NCBI GenBank assembly: GCA_016584495.1
Contig: WAID01000004.1
Location: forward strand, 186,001 to 250,000
DNA length: 64,000 nt
Source: Celoporthe dispersa
Taxonomy: Eukaryota > Ascomycota > Sordariomycetes > Diaporthales > Cryphonectriaceae
Reading direction: 5' to 3'
In this document: in pieces, positions 34,881 through 47,050 of the stretch
Position numbering within the stretch: the first letter of the stretch is position 1
Layout: every line of letters begins with the position of its first letter
Notes under the pieces: model-generated
The model's database searches: none
What the model was told of the DNA's origin: nothing
The model's input: only the letters and a program-made list of their open reading frames with translations
Made by a program: the position numbers and the translations under genes

Positions 34881-36496
34881 TGGTTCGGGATGTGATCAGC
34901 ATGTTACTATCCCATCTGCTTGAGAATGATCATTGAAAACAAAGACCAGTCTAGGTTTAGGTATGATGATCAGAACCGTAGCAAAATTCAAAATGCGAAC
35001 GAAGCCAACACAATCCAGAAACCAAAAGAAGATTTTTTTAAAAAAAATTCTGGCAGGCGAAATTAATTATAGACATCCCTCTTCCCTCGTCCAGGACCAG
35101 AGCAGCCGGGCGTAGAGTACTGCAGTATGTTGCATCAGACGCAGTCCTAGGGGTGCATTATTAGCCCCCATGCGCCAGGCCAGACGCACCACAGCCGTCG
35201 CTCTCTCTCTCATTTGTATCACCAGCACGGGGGCGGGCTGCCACAGCGCAACGGTGGCAAGATGCAGCGAACACAGCCGCGCGGGTGGCCGAAAGGGCCA
35301 AAAAGGCTGCCTGCAGGGGGGGCGGGGGCGGCGGGCTAACAAACAAGAATACAAAAAGCTACAGCTTGCCGAGCGTCCCTTGACAAAAACACGACGTAGT
35401 GAGAGAACACACATGTACGCACACAAGTGCCGTGAGGCTAGATACGTACGCACGAGGGTCTTTAATTACACAAACACAAAGGTCGTTTCGATATGTCGCA
35501 GGCCTGCGGGTACTGCGTGGTTCTGCTGACTTGCATGAGGGGCTGGACTGGAACAGGCTTAAAATACATGCCGTGTTCTTGTGGTACCTTGTGTTGTTAC
35601 ATTTCAACGTGGTCTCATAGGGGGTGGGGGGCTAGGACAGACTGCAAGAAGCTGGGCTAAATTCCTTTTCTCTCTCTTTTCCTTCCAGGCTCTGCTTGTG
35701 TTGCATGGCACGTCCAGGTCGCGTATTGGGCGGACGGAAACCACTCCGCTCTCCGTGCTTCGATACTAGCTTTGGATGATTTGTTCACCTTTAATTACCC
35801 CATGTTACCAGACCTCGAACCACGCAGCCACCTTGCGTGGGATCTCTTCTCTAGATTTTTTTTGGTCTGTCTTTATTCTTCTTCTTCACGGTCACTTTCG
35901 GCGACTTCTTGGGAGCTGGAGACACTCATGCTTTGTCCGCAGGTTGGTGTGCTGATACACAGTCACAAGTATCAGTCGCCACAACGGACAGTATCGAGAC
36001 TGCATCATAGTCGAATTTCCCAGGAAGACCAGGACAAAGCTTGACCCTGAGACCGAGACAGAATGCAGTGCACAGTCCTGGCTAGAGACTAACAAATCAC
36101 AATATAGATGACGTGCAGATAAGGAGGATGGGGAGCGCCAGTGCCTGACTGCCTTCGCAATCCTTGGAAATGGAAGGCTTGTGACAGACTTGCGAGTTGG
36201 GATGGATGAGGTGTCCATACCACGATCTTTACACGCCTAGGTTGCAAGGTCTGATCGAGGTACTTGGTTTGCTGTCTCGCAAGAGGGTAATAAATGGCAT
36301 TCCAACCAGAATGTAGATATTATGTGTACAGTCTATCGTTCTAAGAAGGGGTATCATCAATGCTCCCTTTTGTTCTTTTTTTTTTCTTTTTCCTTTCCTT
36401 CTAGGACCCACTCGTTCGTCCACATAAAGAGGAGATCTAGACATATTATTCAACCCATGTCTTTCCCGAAATTATCATCCCTCTTCCCGACCACGA
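34881..36496. other. intergenic spacer
   Basis: No supported gene. It includes a G-rich patch at 35315-35337 (several G runs that could form a quadruplex) and T-rich stretches near 36370-36400. Confidence 0.45.
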
Positions 36497-38194
36497 TCAG
36501 ACCTTGACAGCCAGCTTCGTAAACCCGACCTGCTTCCCCCGGGCCGCCAGATAAACAAGTACACTCGCGGCCATGGAGAGCCCGCAGAACAGCTGCAGCC
36601 CCAGATATCCGCCCCCCTGCGCCTGCACGATGGCGCCGGCGATAGGACTCCCGGTGAGCGCGCCGAAGCTCATGACGGCCATGCCCGTACCCGTGCGGAC
36701 GCCGATCTGGCGGATATCGCTGAGCTGGGCGATCAGGGTGGGCATGAGGGAGACGAAGCCGCCGGAGGCGAAGCCAAAGAGGGCGATGAAGACGATGATG
36801 GCAGCGGAGGAGCCGGCGGCGGGAATCCAGACGGCCAGGGTGATGACGGCGGAGAGGGTGGTGATGGCGATCATGACGTTGAAGCGGCCGATCTTGTCGG
36901 CAGCGAGGCCTGGGAGAATACGGCCGAAGATGCTGTTTTTTTATTATTATCAAAGAGTCAGCACTGGCTTCTTGGGGCTCCCTCTGTTTTTTTTCTTCTT
37001 TTGATTTCTTATTTTTCTTCCTCCAGAAGAGATGGCAGGACAGGCACAAGCTTACCTCACGGCGTTCAGGATTGGGATGAGATACTCGATCAGATTCTCA
37101 CTCATGCCAGCAGTCCTGGCCTGCAGCAGGATGTAGTTGTAAGGGACAAACATGCCCCAGTAGAACAAAAAGTTGGCCGCCAGCGTCAGCGCAAACGCCG
37201 GCTCCGCGAGGCCCCCGGTGTAGTCCTTGAGCAGCAAGGGCTTGGGCCGTGGAGGCAGCCTGGACTTGACAGTAGCGCACGAGATGCTCAGCAGGCCCAG
37301 GAAGATGAAGGCGACGGTGCGCATGGTCCAGGGAAACCCGACCTTGGGGATCAGCTTCTCGATCATGATGGGCATGACGAAGCCGCCGAGGGAGGAGCCC
37401 GAGACCACGATGCCGAAGGCGACCGCGCGCTTCTTGAAGAACCAGGAGACGACGCTGGTCATGCAGGCGTTGAAGACGGCCGAGGAGGCGATGGCGGCGC
37501 AGACGGACTGGGCGAGGAAGAACTGGTAGTACTGGGTCGCGAGGGAGGTCATCATCAGGCCGAAGACGTAGACCACCGTGCCGATCACCAGCATCCACCG
37601 CGGCCCGTAGACGTCAAAGATGCGCCCGAAGACGAGCCCGAAGAAGATCATGGCCCAGACCTCGGTTGCTGTGATCCAGGACACCGAGGAGGACGAGTAG
37701 GAAGCCAGGGGGCCGGTCTCGTAGTATTCCTGGAACACACCGATGCAGCTGACAAAACCAAATGTGCAGAACAGACCGCAGAATCCCCCCAGCACTACAG
37801 ACCACGCCTGTATGCCGCCGTCGGGGAAGTCAGAAGGGTGCCAGCCCGAGCCGGGCGGGGGTCCTGCTGCAGCTGGCGCACCACCATCACCACTGGCAAC
37901 ATCAGCATCGCCTTTTCCCTGGGCCTTCTCCTCGTCTATATCAGCCTCGGCGACTTCCTCTGGTTCCGCGATGACGTTTGCTAGAGTTTCTGTATTCTGT
38001 GAGGGAATGCGCTCTAGCGACGGCCGGGTGGACTCGTACGGCGCCTGGTCAGCCTTTTCAAGGTCACGCCCTCGTGCTGTTGCTACTGTTGTTGCTGCTG
38101 CTGCTATGGCATCACCGCTGTGATGAGCTGGCTTGTGTGTGGGCTCGTCCAGTGCTGTGGACGAGCCCGAGTATGCGCTGGTCGAGTCCAGCAT
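36497..38194 (-). CDS. MFS transporter, monocarboxylate porter (MCT) type
   Basis: Two exons, 38194-37056 and 36932-36497, with a 123-bp intron whose junction gives NAVSIFGRILPGLAADKIGR, a conserved MFS motif between TM8 and TM9. The start is the ATG at 38194 (MLDSTSAYSG); the frame upstream is not needed. A hydrophilic N-tail of about 115 residues precedes PDGGIQAWSVVLGGFCG, which matches the DGGWGW-like motif opening fungal MCT-family proteins. About 12 membrane segments follow (for example VWAMIFFGLVFGRIFDVYGP). Fungal MCT homologues are plasma-membrane or vacuolar porters; several do not carry monocarboxylates and their substrates are unknown. Intact reading frame. Confidence 0.9.
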
Positions 38195-39811
38195 TTTGGA
38201 GTTGAGAATGTGGTGCTTCGTTGTGAGGGGTTGGCGCGTATGCAGTGTGAGACACAAGTCCCGTGGTGAAGCCGCTGGTAAAAGGCGGCTGTTCAACAAT
38301 AGGACACTTGTAGTCCAACGTTGTGAAAATAGATCAAGATTGAATGCAGAAGGGGAGAAGGGGGTTGGCTATTCTGGAACATCCGCGGAAACAAAGGGAA
38401 ACTGGGCTGGTCTTAATATGGTGGCCATAAACTGATCGGGGCAGTAGGAAGGTGAGAATGATCTTCGGAGATGCGAGACAGATGAACCCACAATCAGCTT
38501 AGGTACTCGGAAAGGAGATTAGAAGAAAAGGGAAGGGAAAGAAAGGGAAAATGCTCAAAACACTGGCGCCGCTTTCAGACCACCGGGGGGGTAAGAGACG
38601 ACTTAAGCTGCTGGTAAAGCGGGTTGGGAGAGCGATTCCCAGCCTTTGCCTCCCAGAAAAGCACTTCTGCGAACCAAAAAAGTAATGAATGCCGTGCGAC
38701 TTACAGAGAATGATACCCCGTCCAAAAGGCCGAAAGCTACGCGTGAAGACCGCCTGTCTGGACGTACAGTAAATACTGCTGGTATGGGGCCACGGGCGAT
38801 GTGCAGCTTATTGTTTCTTTCCCCCGATGAGCACGTTTGTTGCAAGCGGGGTTAATGATTACTGCTTACGACAGTTCTCTCACCCGGAAAACGAAGAGCA
38901 TACAACCTCCATCACATGATCGTCATCCGCACCAAACTTCCGTATCTCCTGCGGGAGTGCCAGCCGCAAACTTGTGTGCTCGAGCCGGAGGGACTCGTTC
39001 AGCCTGTACTAGGATAGCTGGTGGCTGCATTCCTAAGCACCGGGAATAGGCAGAGCGCGAAAGACGCGAGCCCAGGCCCGGAAAGGATATACGAATAATC
39101 GCCAGTAGTGCCACGGTCGCCTTTTGGCGCGGAGCAATTCTGTGCCATTTTCGACTTGTCTGCTACTCGATAAGGCGTCTTCCGTGTCAGCTCGGGTGTT
39201 AGGGTCATCCCGGTGAGCATCTAGCGTCTGGTCTGGTCTGGTCTGGCTCACAATGGCACTCCTCAACACACTCGGGTCGAGATGGTGGATTGGGTTGGTT
39301 GATTGGGTTGGGGGTGGACGAGACCAGGTCCGTGGATGATCCGCTCGCTCCGTGGGCGCAAATGACCGCCTCCGCCGCCCCGAATACCCCGGTTAGTTGT
39401 TCGATGCAGCGGCCCCATCTTTTTTTTTTTAATACATGTGGTTGCGATTGAGTCAGGCCGGAAAAAATATGTCTACTTAGCTGGGCCGAGCGGCTCGCGG
39501 CATCATGCGTGTATCTTTGTCCCATTTCATTCACGCAACACTGAAGTGAACCTGTGGGAGGGCTCGGGCCAGGACGGTCAGTCGTTCAGGGAAGAAGCTG
39601 CTCCGTCGCTCTGTTGCTGTGATACAGCCTGGATGTCTAGACTTGACCTGCTGTGCTGGACATGGCCTAGGCTCTTGAGGCTGAGGGCTGTGTACGGGTT
39701 CTATCCGGAGAATCTTGTTGTACATAGTGAAGCATGTTGTGTGCAGTGAGATTGCCCTGCTGTGACCTGCAGTCCGGGTCTCCGTCGAGAGTGACATCGA
39801 TCTGAAGTCGA
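38195..39811. other. intergenic spacer
   Basis: Spacer of 1.6 kb. It has a CTGGT pentanucleotide repeat at 39229-39247 and a TTGGG/TTGGTTGATTGGG-type repetitive patch at 39290-39315. No gene supported. Confidence 0.5.
39229..39315. repeat. short CTGGT and TTGGG-like tandem repeats
   Basis: About four CTGGT units followed 45 bases later by repeated GGTTGG/ATTGGGTTGG units. Low-complexity only; too far from the TTAGGG fungal telomere repeat to be telomeric. Confidence 0.7.
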
Positions 39812-41157
39812 TCACCGCCGCACGAAGTCCTTTAGGTCCTTGGTGTCTTCAAACTGGACCTTCCCATCCCTTCCCACGCTGGCTACGTGTATGGCGACCG
39901 GCTGCTCAGCAGCGCTCGCCGGTGCTGATGCACCAGATCCCGGTGTTTTCACGTCCGCTTCCCTCTTCGGCTTCGCGGCTAGCTCCACGGCCTTGGATAC
40001 AACGCCGGCCTCGGCGTCCGCAATCTCGTTCACATCGTCCCTTGTCAACACGTCGCTGATCCTGGCGCCGCGGCTGGACATCAGGATAGCCGTGGGGCCC
40101 TTGAACTGCAAGAACAGCCTGTCCCCAAAGATGGACCTCCTCGTCTGTGTTCGCAGGCTGAACAGCACCTTTGCCAGGAATTTGTAGGCGGCCGTCTCCT
40201 TCATGTCCCTCCAGAATTTCGCCAGCCCCTGTGGTACCAGGCTGACCGGTATGCTAGGGACAGCCAGCCGGATCCCAGTGCTCCTGAATCGGAAAGGCAC
40301 CGGAGGGTTCCTATCCACGCTATATGCCACGACATGGCTCGGGTGCACAACCAACTCCTCGCCATCTGACAGTGTGACCTCATATATCTGGCCTGGCGCT
40401 GCAAGAGCAGCCATGCCACGGCCCGTCAGGTGATGGTTGCCCCAGTGTGAGGGCGCCAGCCCGCGTTGAACCCTGGGCGTGATGGACATGGTGTGACCGG
40501 TCCATGCGAGAAGGGCATTCCGCTGTGCGACCTGCCAGTCGGTGGTGCCGTCGAGGTGTAGGATCGAGAACGTGGTATTGGGGGACTTGGTCGCGATCAG
40601 AGCCGTTATTGGGGAGGTGGAGGAGATGCGCTGGTAGAGAAAGGGCATCCCGAGGAGGGCGTGGCGGAAGGGGTTGAGGAGGCTTAGGGTGGATTGAGCC
40701 TGCAAGCGCACGGTAGGTCAGCCAGAGGAGTCTCATAATAGGGATCCTTTCTCTCTCTCTCTCTCTCCCCTGGTATAGACCTCACATTCTGTGCCTTTCC
40801 TGCAACCGTCACGAGCGTCCCTCGCCTGGTGTAGAGCTTCTGGGAGGCGGAGAGGGTCACGGAGAGGAGCGAGTAGGGCGAGCCAAGCACTTCAAACCGA
40901 GCATCTAGCAGCACATCGAAAATTAGTATCGGCGTCACTAGAGCAGAACCAGACCTCCTCATCCCCAAAGGTTGAATACCTGCTGTGTCCCTGAAGCCCT
41001 GCAGAGACGCGCCAAAGGCATCGCTTCCCACGTTGGGCGACTCCGTCGTCGGCGCGGCGCTGAGCTGGATCGCACGGCATTGCAGACAGACGTGAGATGG
41101 TCTTATCCTGCCGAGCGGACGTCGCGCCACCCGTGACAGTGGCAATTGGCCTCGCAT
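39812..41157 (-). CDS. AIM24: AIM24-like mitochondrial protein
   Basis: Three exons: 41157-40980, 40904-40786 and 40699-39812, all in phase; intron 1 is 75 bp, so it can be read through, and intron 2 contains a (CT)n tract on the plus strand. The N-terminus (MRGQLPLSRVARRPLGRIRP) is Arg-rich and lacks acids, fitting a mitochondrial presequence. The AIM24 domain follows: ARFEVLGSPYSLLSVTLSAS, LYTRRGTLVTVAG, then APGQIYEVTLSDGEELVVHP and RRSIFGDRLFLQFKGPTAIL. In yeast, AIM24 is an inner-membrane protein needed for MICOS complex integrity and cristae shape. The C-terminus ends in a charged tail. No sign of decay. Confidence 0.9.
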
Positions 41158-42284
41158 GATGCTGATCGAGGGCGGTGGAAGAAGGGAGGGGTGGTGGAGT
41201 TGAAGGTTCTCGACCTCGCATCCCCAAAATTCGGAAATCAAGAATATGACGGAAGACCTGCATCCCTGGTCCGCAGTGCACAGACCACTTTTGGTGTGTG
41301 GACGAACAGGGATGCCGCTTCCTCCGAGCCTAGAACGAGATACACGGCGGGCGCCTTTACTTCGAACACTATGTTGCGGTATATATGAAAGGAAAATAGG
41401 ATTGTGATTAGGTTCATGTCTGGGAGCTCTCAATGATTCACACGAATGATCTGGGAGTGTCCACTGTCAAGTTTGTGTGGACATGGTAGTAGAAACATTG
41501 GCTTGAGCTTGCTTGGGGAATAGAATCCTGGACTCTTAGCAAATAAGATATTTGCTTCTGATGATCACAGTCTTCGCCTTGCTTGCTAGTTGACTGCTTC
41601 TCAGTGTGACCGGAGCAATCAACGACCTGGCAGGCTTATGGTATACTTGTAGTGCATTCTCTGCTTGCCAGGGAATTAGAAAGAGAACCTGGTCTTTGAC
41701 TGCACATCCATACATCACCACCGCTCCTTTGTCAGTGCATGTCCCTTCTAAACCTCAAGGCACTGTCATGATCAGTATTCGAAATGGAACTGATCATGGA
41801 GATCTGTAAGGAGTAGATGATCAATGAACTGTGCCACAATGGATTGATTTGACCTGCAGACCATCAAATATACTAGATATACTTACAACAACTACTGTGG
41901 TGAATTAATAGCATGGCCCCACTTGCGCGGCTGCAGGGACTGCTTACAGCGCACAAGCCACTAAAGAGCTTGATGCCCCCCTGGACCTCAGGGGTGGAGC
42001 TTCGTTGCCCTCGCAACCAAAACCTACTGGAAATATTGACTAGGGGCTTCTGACACGGCCTTCTGGCGCCTGGTCTCAAGCCGCAGCTTGGAGCTTGGAG
42101 GCTCAACCGACCAACACGACCTCAACCATCTCTGCCTTTTTTCTTTTGTGACTGGTGGTGCGCTGCGGCTTCTCGCCCCTGGACCCCTTCTCATCCCCGT
42201 ATTATCTTTTGCAGTCTCTTCTTCCTTTTTTTTCTTTCCGTTTCTTTGCATGTTTGAACCAGTGTTTGTTTCTTTCTAGCCAGC
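41158..42284. other. divergent intergenic spacer
   Basis: Between AIM24 (minus) and the kinesin (plus). Pyrimidine-rich sequence runs for about 60 bases just before the kinesin ATG (42217-42280), common for fungal promoters and 5' leaders. No gene supported. Confidence 0.5.
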
Positions 42285-44609
42285 ATGTCTATCCGGGTCG
42301 TCGCGAGGATACGGCCTCTTCTGAACGAAGAGCTCGAACGAGATGTGATTGTCCACGCAGACCGTAAGGAGGGCAGCCAGAAGGCAAATATCGTCAAGAT
42401 TCCGAACCCCAAGAACGAAGCCGAGGAGTTCTCCTTCACCTTCAATGGGGTGTATGACCAGGAGACCACGCAGGAGGAGCTGTTTACCGCAGAGGGTATG
42501 CTCGCCTCAGTGGGGAGATGCCAGCTGCATAGCCCATTCGATCGATCATTCTGACCTTGTGCTACAGTATCGCCACACCTGAAAGCCCTCTTCCAAGGCC
42601 TCGACGTAACACTTTTCGCATACGGCGTCACGGGAACGGGCAAGACCCACACGATGCGCGGAGGACTCAAGCTGGCCGACCGAGGCGTCATCCCGCGCCT
42701 GCTGAGCAACGTATTCAGACGAGGAAGGAAGATCACGAAGGATTCAGACGGGGAAACAACCGTAGATGTTGCGCTATCATACTACGAGATCTACAACGAC
42801 AAGGTGTTCGATCTCATGGAGCCTCCCGAGAAGCGGACTCCGTCTGGTCTCCCCCTGCGGGAGGCAAACGGGAAGACGAACGTCGTGGGGCTGTCGGAAC
42901 GGGCGTGCCGCGATCTGAAGGACTTCGAGGCACTTTATATCGAGGCGAACAACAACCGCGTGACGGCCGCCACCAAGCTCAATGCTCACAGCAGTCGCAG
43001 CCATGCCATCCTGCGTGTCAAGGTGACACAGACGACGGGCGACCGGGTCCTGGAGAGCACCGCATCCGCCATCGACCTGGCCGGGTCTGAAGACAACCGG
43101 AGGACGGAGAATAATCGTGAACGGCTCGTCGAGTCCGCTGCGATCAACAAGTCCCTCTTTGTCCTGTCACAGTGTGTCGAGGCCATCTCCCGAGGTGACA
43201 AGCGGATCCCCTACCGAGAGTCCAAGATGACGCGTATCCTCTCCCTGGGGCAGAACAATGGCATTACGGTCATGATCCTGAACCTGGCGCCTATGCGCAG
43301 CTACCACCTCGACACACTAAGCAGCCTGAACGTCAGCTCTCGCGCCAAGAGGATAGAGGTGCGCGAGATCGAGAACGAGATCGTGTTCAAACAGGCCCCA
43401 CGTGCCACGGCTCTGAGCGGGACGAGTATTCAGAGACAGCCCCTGCGCCCTCTGAACAATGCACACAATGTTCACACAGGGACAACTGCTGCAAACAAGG
43501 AAAAGGCTGAGAAGGAGAAGGATAAGCCAGCGAAGCTGTTCAGTGTGTATTCGGACAAGCCGAAGGCCGCACAAGCACGTCCCTCTACGACCAGCATCCC
43601 ATCGCAAGCACGCATGTCCAGCACCAGCAAGCGCAAGTCCGATACCGACGACGCACAGAGTCGACCCACCAAGATCCTGCGCCCGTCCGCCACTTCTCGT
43701 CCCCCACTGGCCGCTGCCGCACAGCCTTCCGTAACAATGTCGGCAGCTCAAATCGAGGAGATGGTGGAGCGTAAGGTTCAGGAGATACTCGCATCCCGAG
43801 CAGCGGCATCCCCACAACAGAAGAAGGAAGAGCCAGCACCTCCTCCCCCACAACCTGCATCGGCCGAGATCAGCGAGGCCGTACAGCAGCGTCTAGAGGC
43901 TCTCGAGCGACGTATTGAGGATAAGGACGGTGGGAACAGCAGCAGGTCTGAGGGCATGCGGCTTCTCCTGCAGGCACGCAAGCTCAAGGAGAAGAGCAAC
44001 GACGGGGGAGCTCTCAGGTGCTACGAGTCCGCTCTGGCATACTTTCCTGGACAAGTGAAACTGATAGGCAAGATTGAAAAGCTGAGGGCTAAGATGGCGG
44101 GCAAAAAGGCAGAAGCCGATGTGACTGGGCGAACCGATGAGAATGTGGAGCCAGAACCAGTCCGCAGCAAGAAGATGAGGAAGCAGCACAAGGCAGACAG
44201 CGACGAGGATGCTAATGACTCTGACTACAACACCTCTGAGGCCGACGCAGACGAGAGCTACGTGGATACCACGTCCGCCAAGGTCAAATCTAGGTCCGCG
44301 AAGGCCCCCAAGGCCCGCACTGCAGGACCCCGACCTTACCTCCCGACGCCGGAGAGCAGCTTCGAGGACAAGCCTGCTGCGGTGGACCCGCCTACACCGC
44401 GTACGCGAAAACTGCTCGATATCGTCAACTCGCGTGACGCCGACCTGATCAAGGGCCTTCACGGGTTTGGGGCCAAGAAGGCGAGGGACGTTGTGGAGCG
44501 GCTCGAGTCGTTCGAGGGGGGCAGGATCATGTCGGTCGAGCAGCTGAGGAGCGTACCTGGGTTTGGGGGCAAGACTCTGGAGAGGGCGTGGGAAGGGATC
44601 AAATGCTAA
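42285..44609 (+). CDS. kinesin-10 (KIF22/Kid-like) chromokinesin
   Basis: Two exons, 42285-42495 and 42568-44609, split by a 72-bp intron and joined in phase at EGVSPHLKALF; about 750 aa. The N-terminal motor (residues 1 to about 345) has IRVVARIRPL, the P-loop FAYGVTGTGKTHTM, switch I NAHSSRSHAI, switch II IDLAGSED and RESKMTRILSLG. It is followed by a disordered Ser/Pro/Lys-rich region, a short coiled coil (ISEAVQQRLEALERRIEDKD) and a C-terminal helix-hairpin-helix pair (GLHGFGAKKARDVVERLE, LRSVPGFGGKTLERAWEG). Motor plus HhH is the layout of KIF22/Kid, which binds chromosome arms and pushes them along spindle microtubules. The P-loop G-V-T-G-T-G-K-T differs from the usual G-Q-T-G-S-G-K-T at two places but keeps the nucleotide-binding residues. 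Nuclear. Confidence 0.93.
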
Positions 44610-45293
44610 TTCCTCTTGAGGAATGAATGGTAAGTCACCAGGCCGGTGGGTTGGCCGAGGCGGCTAGGATCTACCTGGAGCCTTATTGTCTGGCGTGGGA
44701 CAGCATCACGACGATAACATCTCACGATCGTCCAACGCACGCATGCAAGGACACCACCAAGCATCTTGCCGGTCCCCTTTTCTTATCATGCATGGCGAAG
44801 GCGTTATCAGGAGCCTGTCCGTCCTCTTGGACAAGCATTTTTGTGGCGGAGTTGCCAATCTCTCTAGACCAGTTTTTGCTCAATTAATCCTCCACCAAAG
44901 TGGTCGAGTATCTAGAACACCCATTTCAGCTCCAGATCTAGCCTTGCCACTCCTATGGCTGTTCTTCTTTGAACCTACGCCAGCAATTCCATGCTTTATA
45001 CAAGGCCATACCCTATACACACCACACTTCCCTGAAAAGAAGTAAATGCTTCAGGCACTGGAGACGACCTGTCTGGTGTTTTCCCCATCTGAACATCTGC
45101 ACTAGCTGTCTGGCCAGAACTCCGCCCGTGCCATGGGTATGCCGCTTGAATGTATGTATGAATGAGCTGACACCCTCCACCGGCATGCCAACCTTCATAC
45201 CGCCGTGGACTCGTCGTTGTACTGTATGCCCGTCCTCCCGCCTCCGCGCCTCGTTGGAGATCCACGACGAGCTGCGGACCACTCCATCTCTCC
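44610..45293. other. convergent intergenic spacer
   Basis: Spacer between the 3' ends of the kinesin and the nuclease-like gene. Short frames only. No gene supported. Confidence 0.5.
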
Positions 45294-46596
45294 CTATGCC
45301 GAATCATCCTCAAGGGCCAGTGCTTCGTTGAAGGCCTTCGCCAGGCCGCGGAAGGGAATGACCAGGATAGGGCGTCTAGCATGTTTTTTTCTTTCTTCTT
45401 CTTAGTACAGTATTGCGGCAGGGAGAAGAGATAAAAGGAGAGAAAAAGAGAAAAAAAAAGGAGCTAGGAGAACTTGTAGGCAAAGACTTACCGGTCGTGA
45501 TGCTCTGGCAGTCGGGGTCGTCTATAAGTAGGCGGAAGAGGAGGTATCTCGTGGTCGGCGATGAAGTCCGACAAGTAGATGGGAAGCTCTCCGTCGACGG
45601 CGCCAGGACCGAAGAACCGCGTCCAGGGCATCAAGTCGACAGCCTTGCTGGAGTCATCTGTGTCCCTGCCCATGACCTTGACCTCACCCCACTCCAGCGC
45701 CCGACCGGGCGCCTTGATGAGATGATGGTCTGGATACGGTGCTGTTGATGGAAATAAGCCCGGGCTTTCTTTTCGACGGCGTTTCGCGACTGCGTAATGG
45801 CGACCTCCACAAGGAAGGTTTGTGGTTTTTTGCGGTTGTAAAAGTAGCTGCTGTCAGGCTGCTTCTTCGAGTCGAGAGAGGAAGACTTTATGCTGCAGTC
45901 ATGAGCGGGTCTGATGCGGCGCATGATAGCAGCGAGCTGCTGGCCGTGTGCGGGATCCGCGACGAGTACACGGACTTGTGCCTGATCCAGGTTAACAACG
46001 ACTTGAGCGTTGATGTAGCCGCAAATGATATCTTGCTCGACCTGGGCCATTGTGAGGTGCATATGCAGAACCTCTCTGGACCACTCGTACTCGTATTCGA
46101 TCTTCTTGAAGAACAAATCTTGCGTCAAGCTATCCAGCTGATCGTTGAGGTTTCGAAGCTGGTCGGCGGGGAGTTCCAAGTCGAACTCGAGCGACAGGCC
46201 GGAATCTTTGCTGTGGGTTTGATCGCTGTTAGGATGCAAAGCTATCCTCATCTCCTCGCTACGTGCTCTCAACGCGTCGAGCACCAGCTGCACCGGGGCG
46301 CTGGCTGTGTGAAGCTGATACGCGTCCTGGCCATCTGTATCGATACGCTCCTCGTCCTTGTTTTTCGTCTCAGTTTCGGCGTCAGAGCGGACCCCAGAGC
46401 CTTGCGCAACGCCTCCTGGCTGGCTTTCACTTTCGAGTTGATAAGCAGTATCGATCTCAGCCTCAGCCTTCGCAGCAGAGCGGACAGGGTCCTGTTTGGC
46501 CTTGGTCAGCCTCTGCAGCCCCTACAACAGTATTCTGGCGTAATAGTAATGGAAGACTTGTCTGCTTGCTGATGATGGTGGTGTAGTGGGCTCCAT
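45294..46596 (-). CDS. PD-(D/E)XK / Uma2-like nuclease-fold protein, one probable frame break
   Basis: The main frame runs from about 46521 to 45720: Ala/Glu-rich start, DLELPADQLRNLNDQLDSL, HLTMAQVEQDIICGYINA, then PDSSYFYNRKKPQTFLVEVA and SQSRNAVEKKARAYFHQQHR-type residues. A P-D pair, then hydrophobics with E-V-A and a Lys about 15 residues on, is the order seen in PD-(D/E)XK/Uma2-type folds. Near 45720 one base must be added to continue into IKAPGRALEWGEVKVMGRDT and YLSDFIADHEIPPLPPTYRR. A 116-bp intron (45491-45376) leads to a last exon ending RPILVIPFRGLAKAFNEALA at 45294. The first exon is uncertain: an ATG at 46596 could be joined by a 45-bp intron with a weak donor. Fungal relatives are uncharacterised. 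Nuclease activity is not shown. Confidence 0.6.
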
Positions 46597-46972
46597 GATG
46601 CCAGGGTGCGAGGGTGTGAATGCGAGTGTGGATGTGGATGTCGACGAGTGGTGGAGGTAGAGAGGAATTGATGATGGGCTGGTGCGGCGCAGGCTCCAAA
46701 GTGTGGGTGTAAAGGAAGAAAAGAGCTTCTGTCAGGAGTTGGAACATTGATTGGGATCTAGGCTGCGACTGTTATATACTTGTGCTGCCTTACAGCTCGG
46801 GGAGAAAATCAATTCATATGCGTATTGATAATTGATTTGGCCTCCTGTATGCTTTGCTATTCACTTACAAGCGCCACCTTATAATTACATGCTGTGGCTC
46901 ATTTTCCTTGTAATCAGCACGTGCCTGCCTGCAAGTGACAGTTCTGCCTCGGGGTGAATTCCAGCAAAATCC

Positions 46973-47050
<78 letters not shown>

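Noticed and set aside
37001..37984. 327-codon plus-strand frame
   Set aside because: Antisense to the MCT-type porter; Gly/Asp/His-rich composition is a GC artefact.
39229..39315. GGTTGG-type repeats as a telomere
   Set aside because: Only a few degenerate units, in the middle of a gene-bearing region, and not TTAGGG.
45739..46572. 277-codon plus-strand frame
   Set aside because: It is antisense to the nuclease-like gene, whose frame has family-like motifs and consistent splicing; the plus frame shows none.
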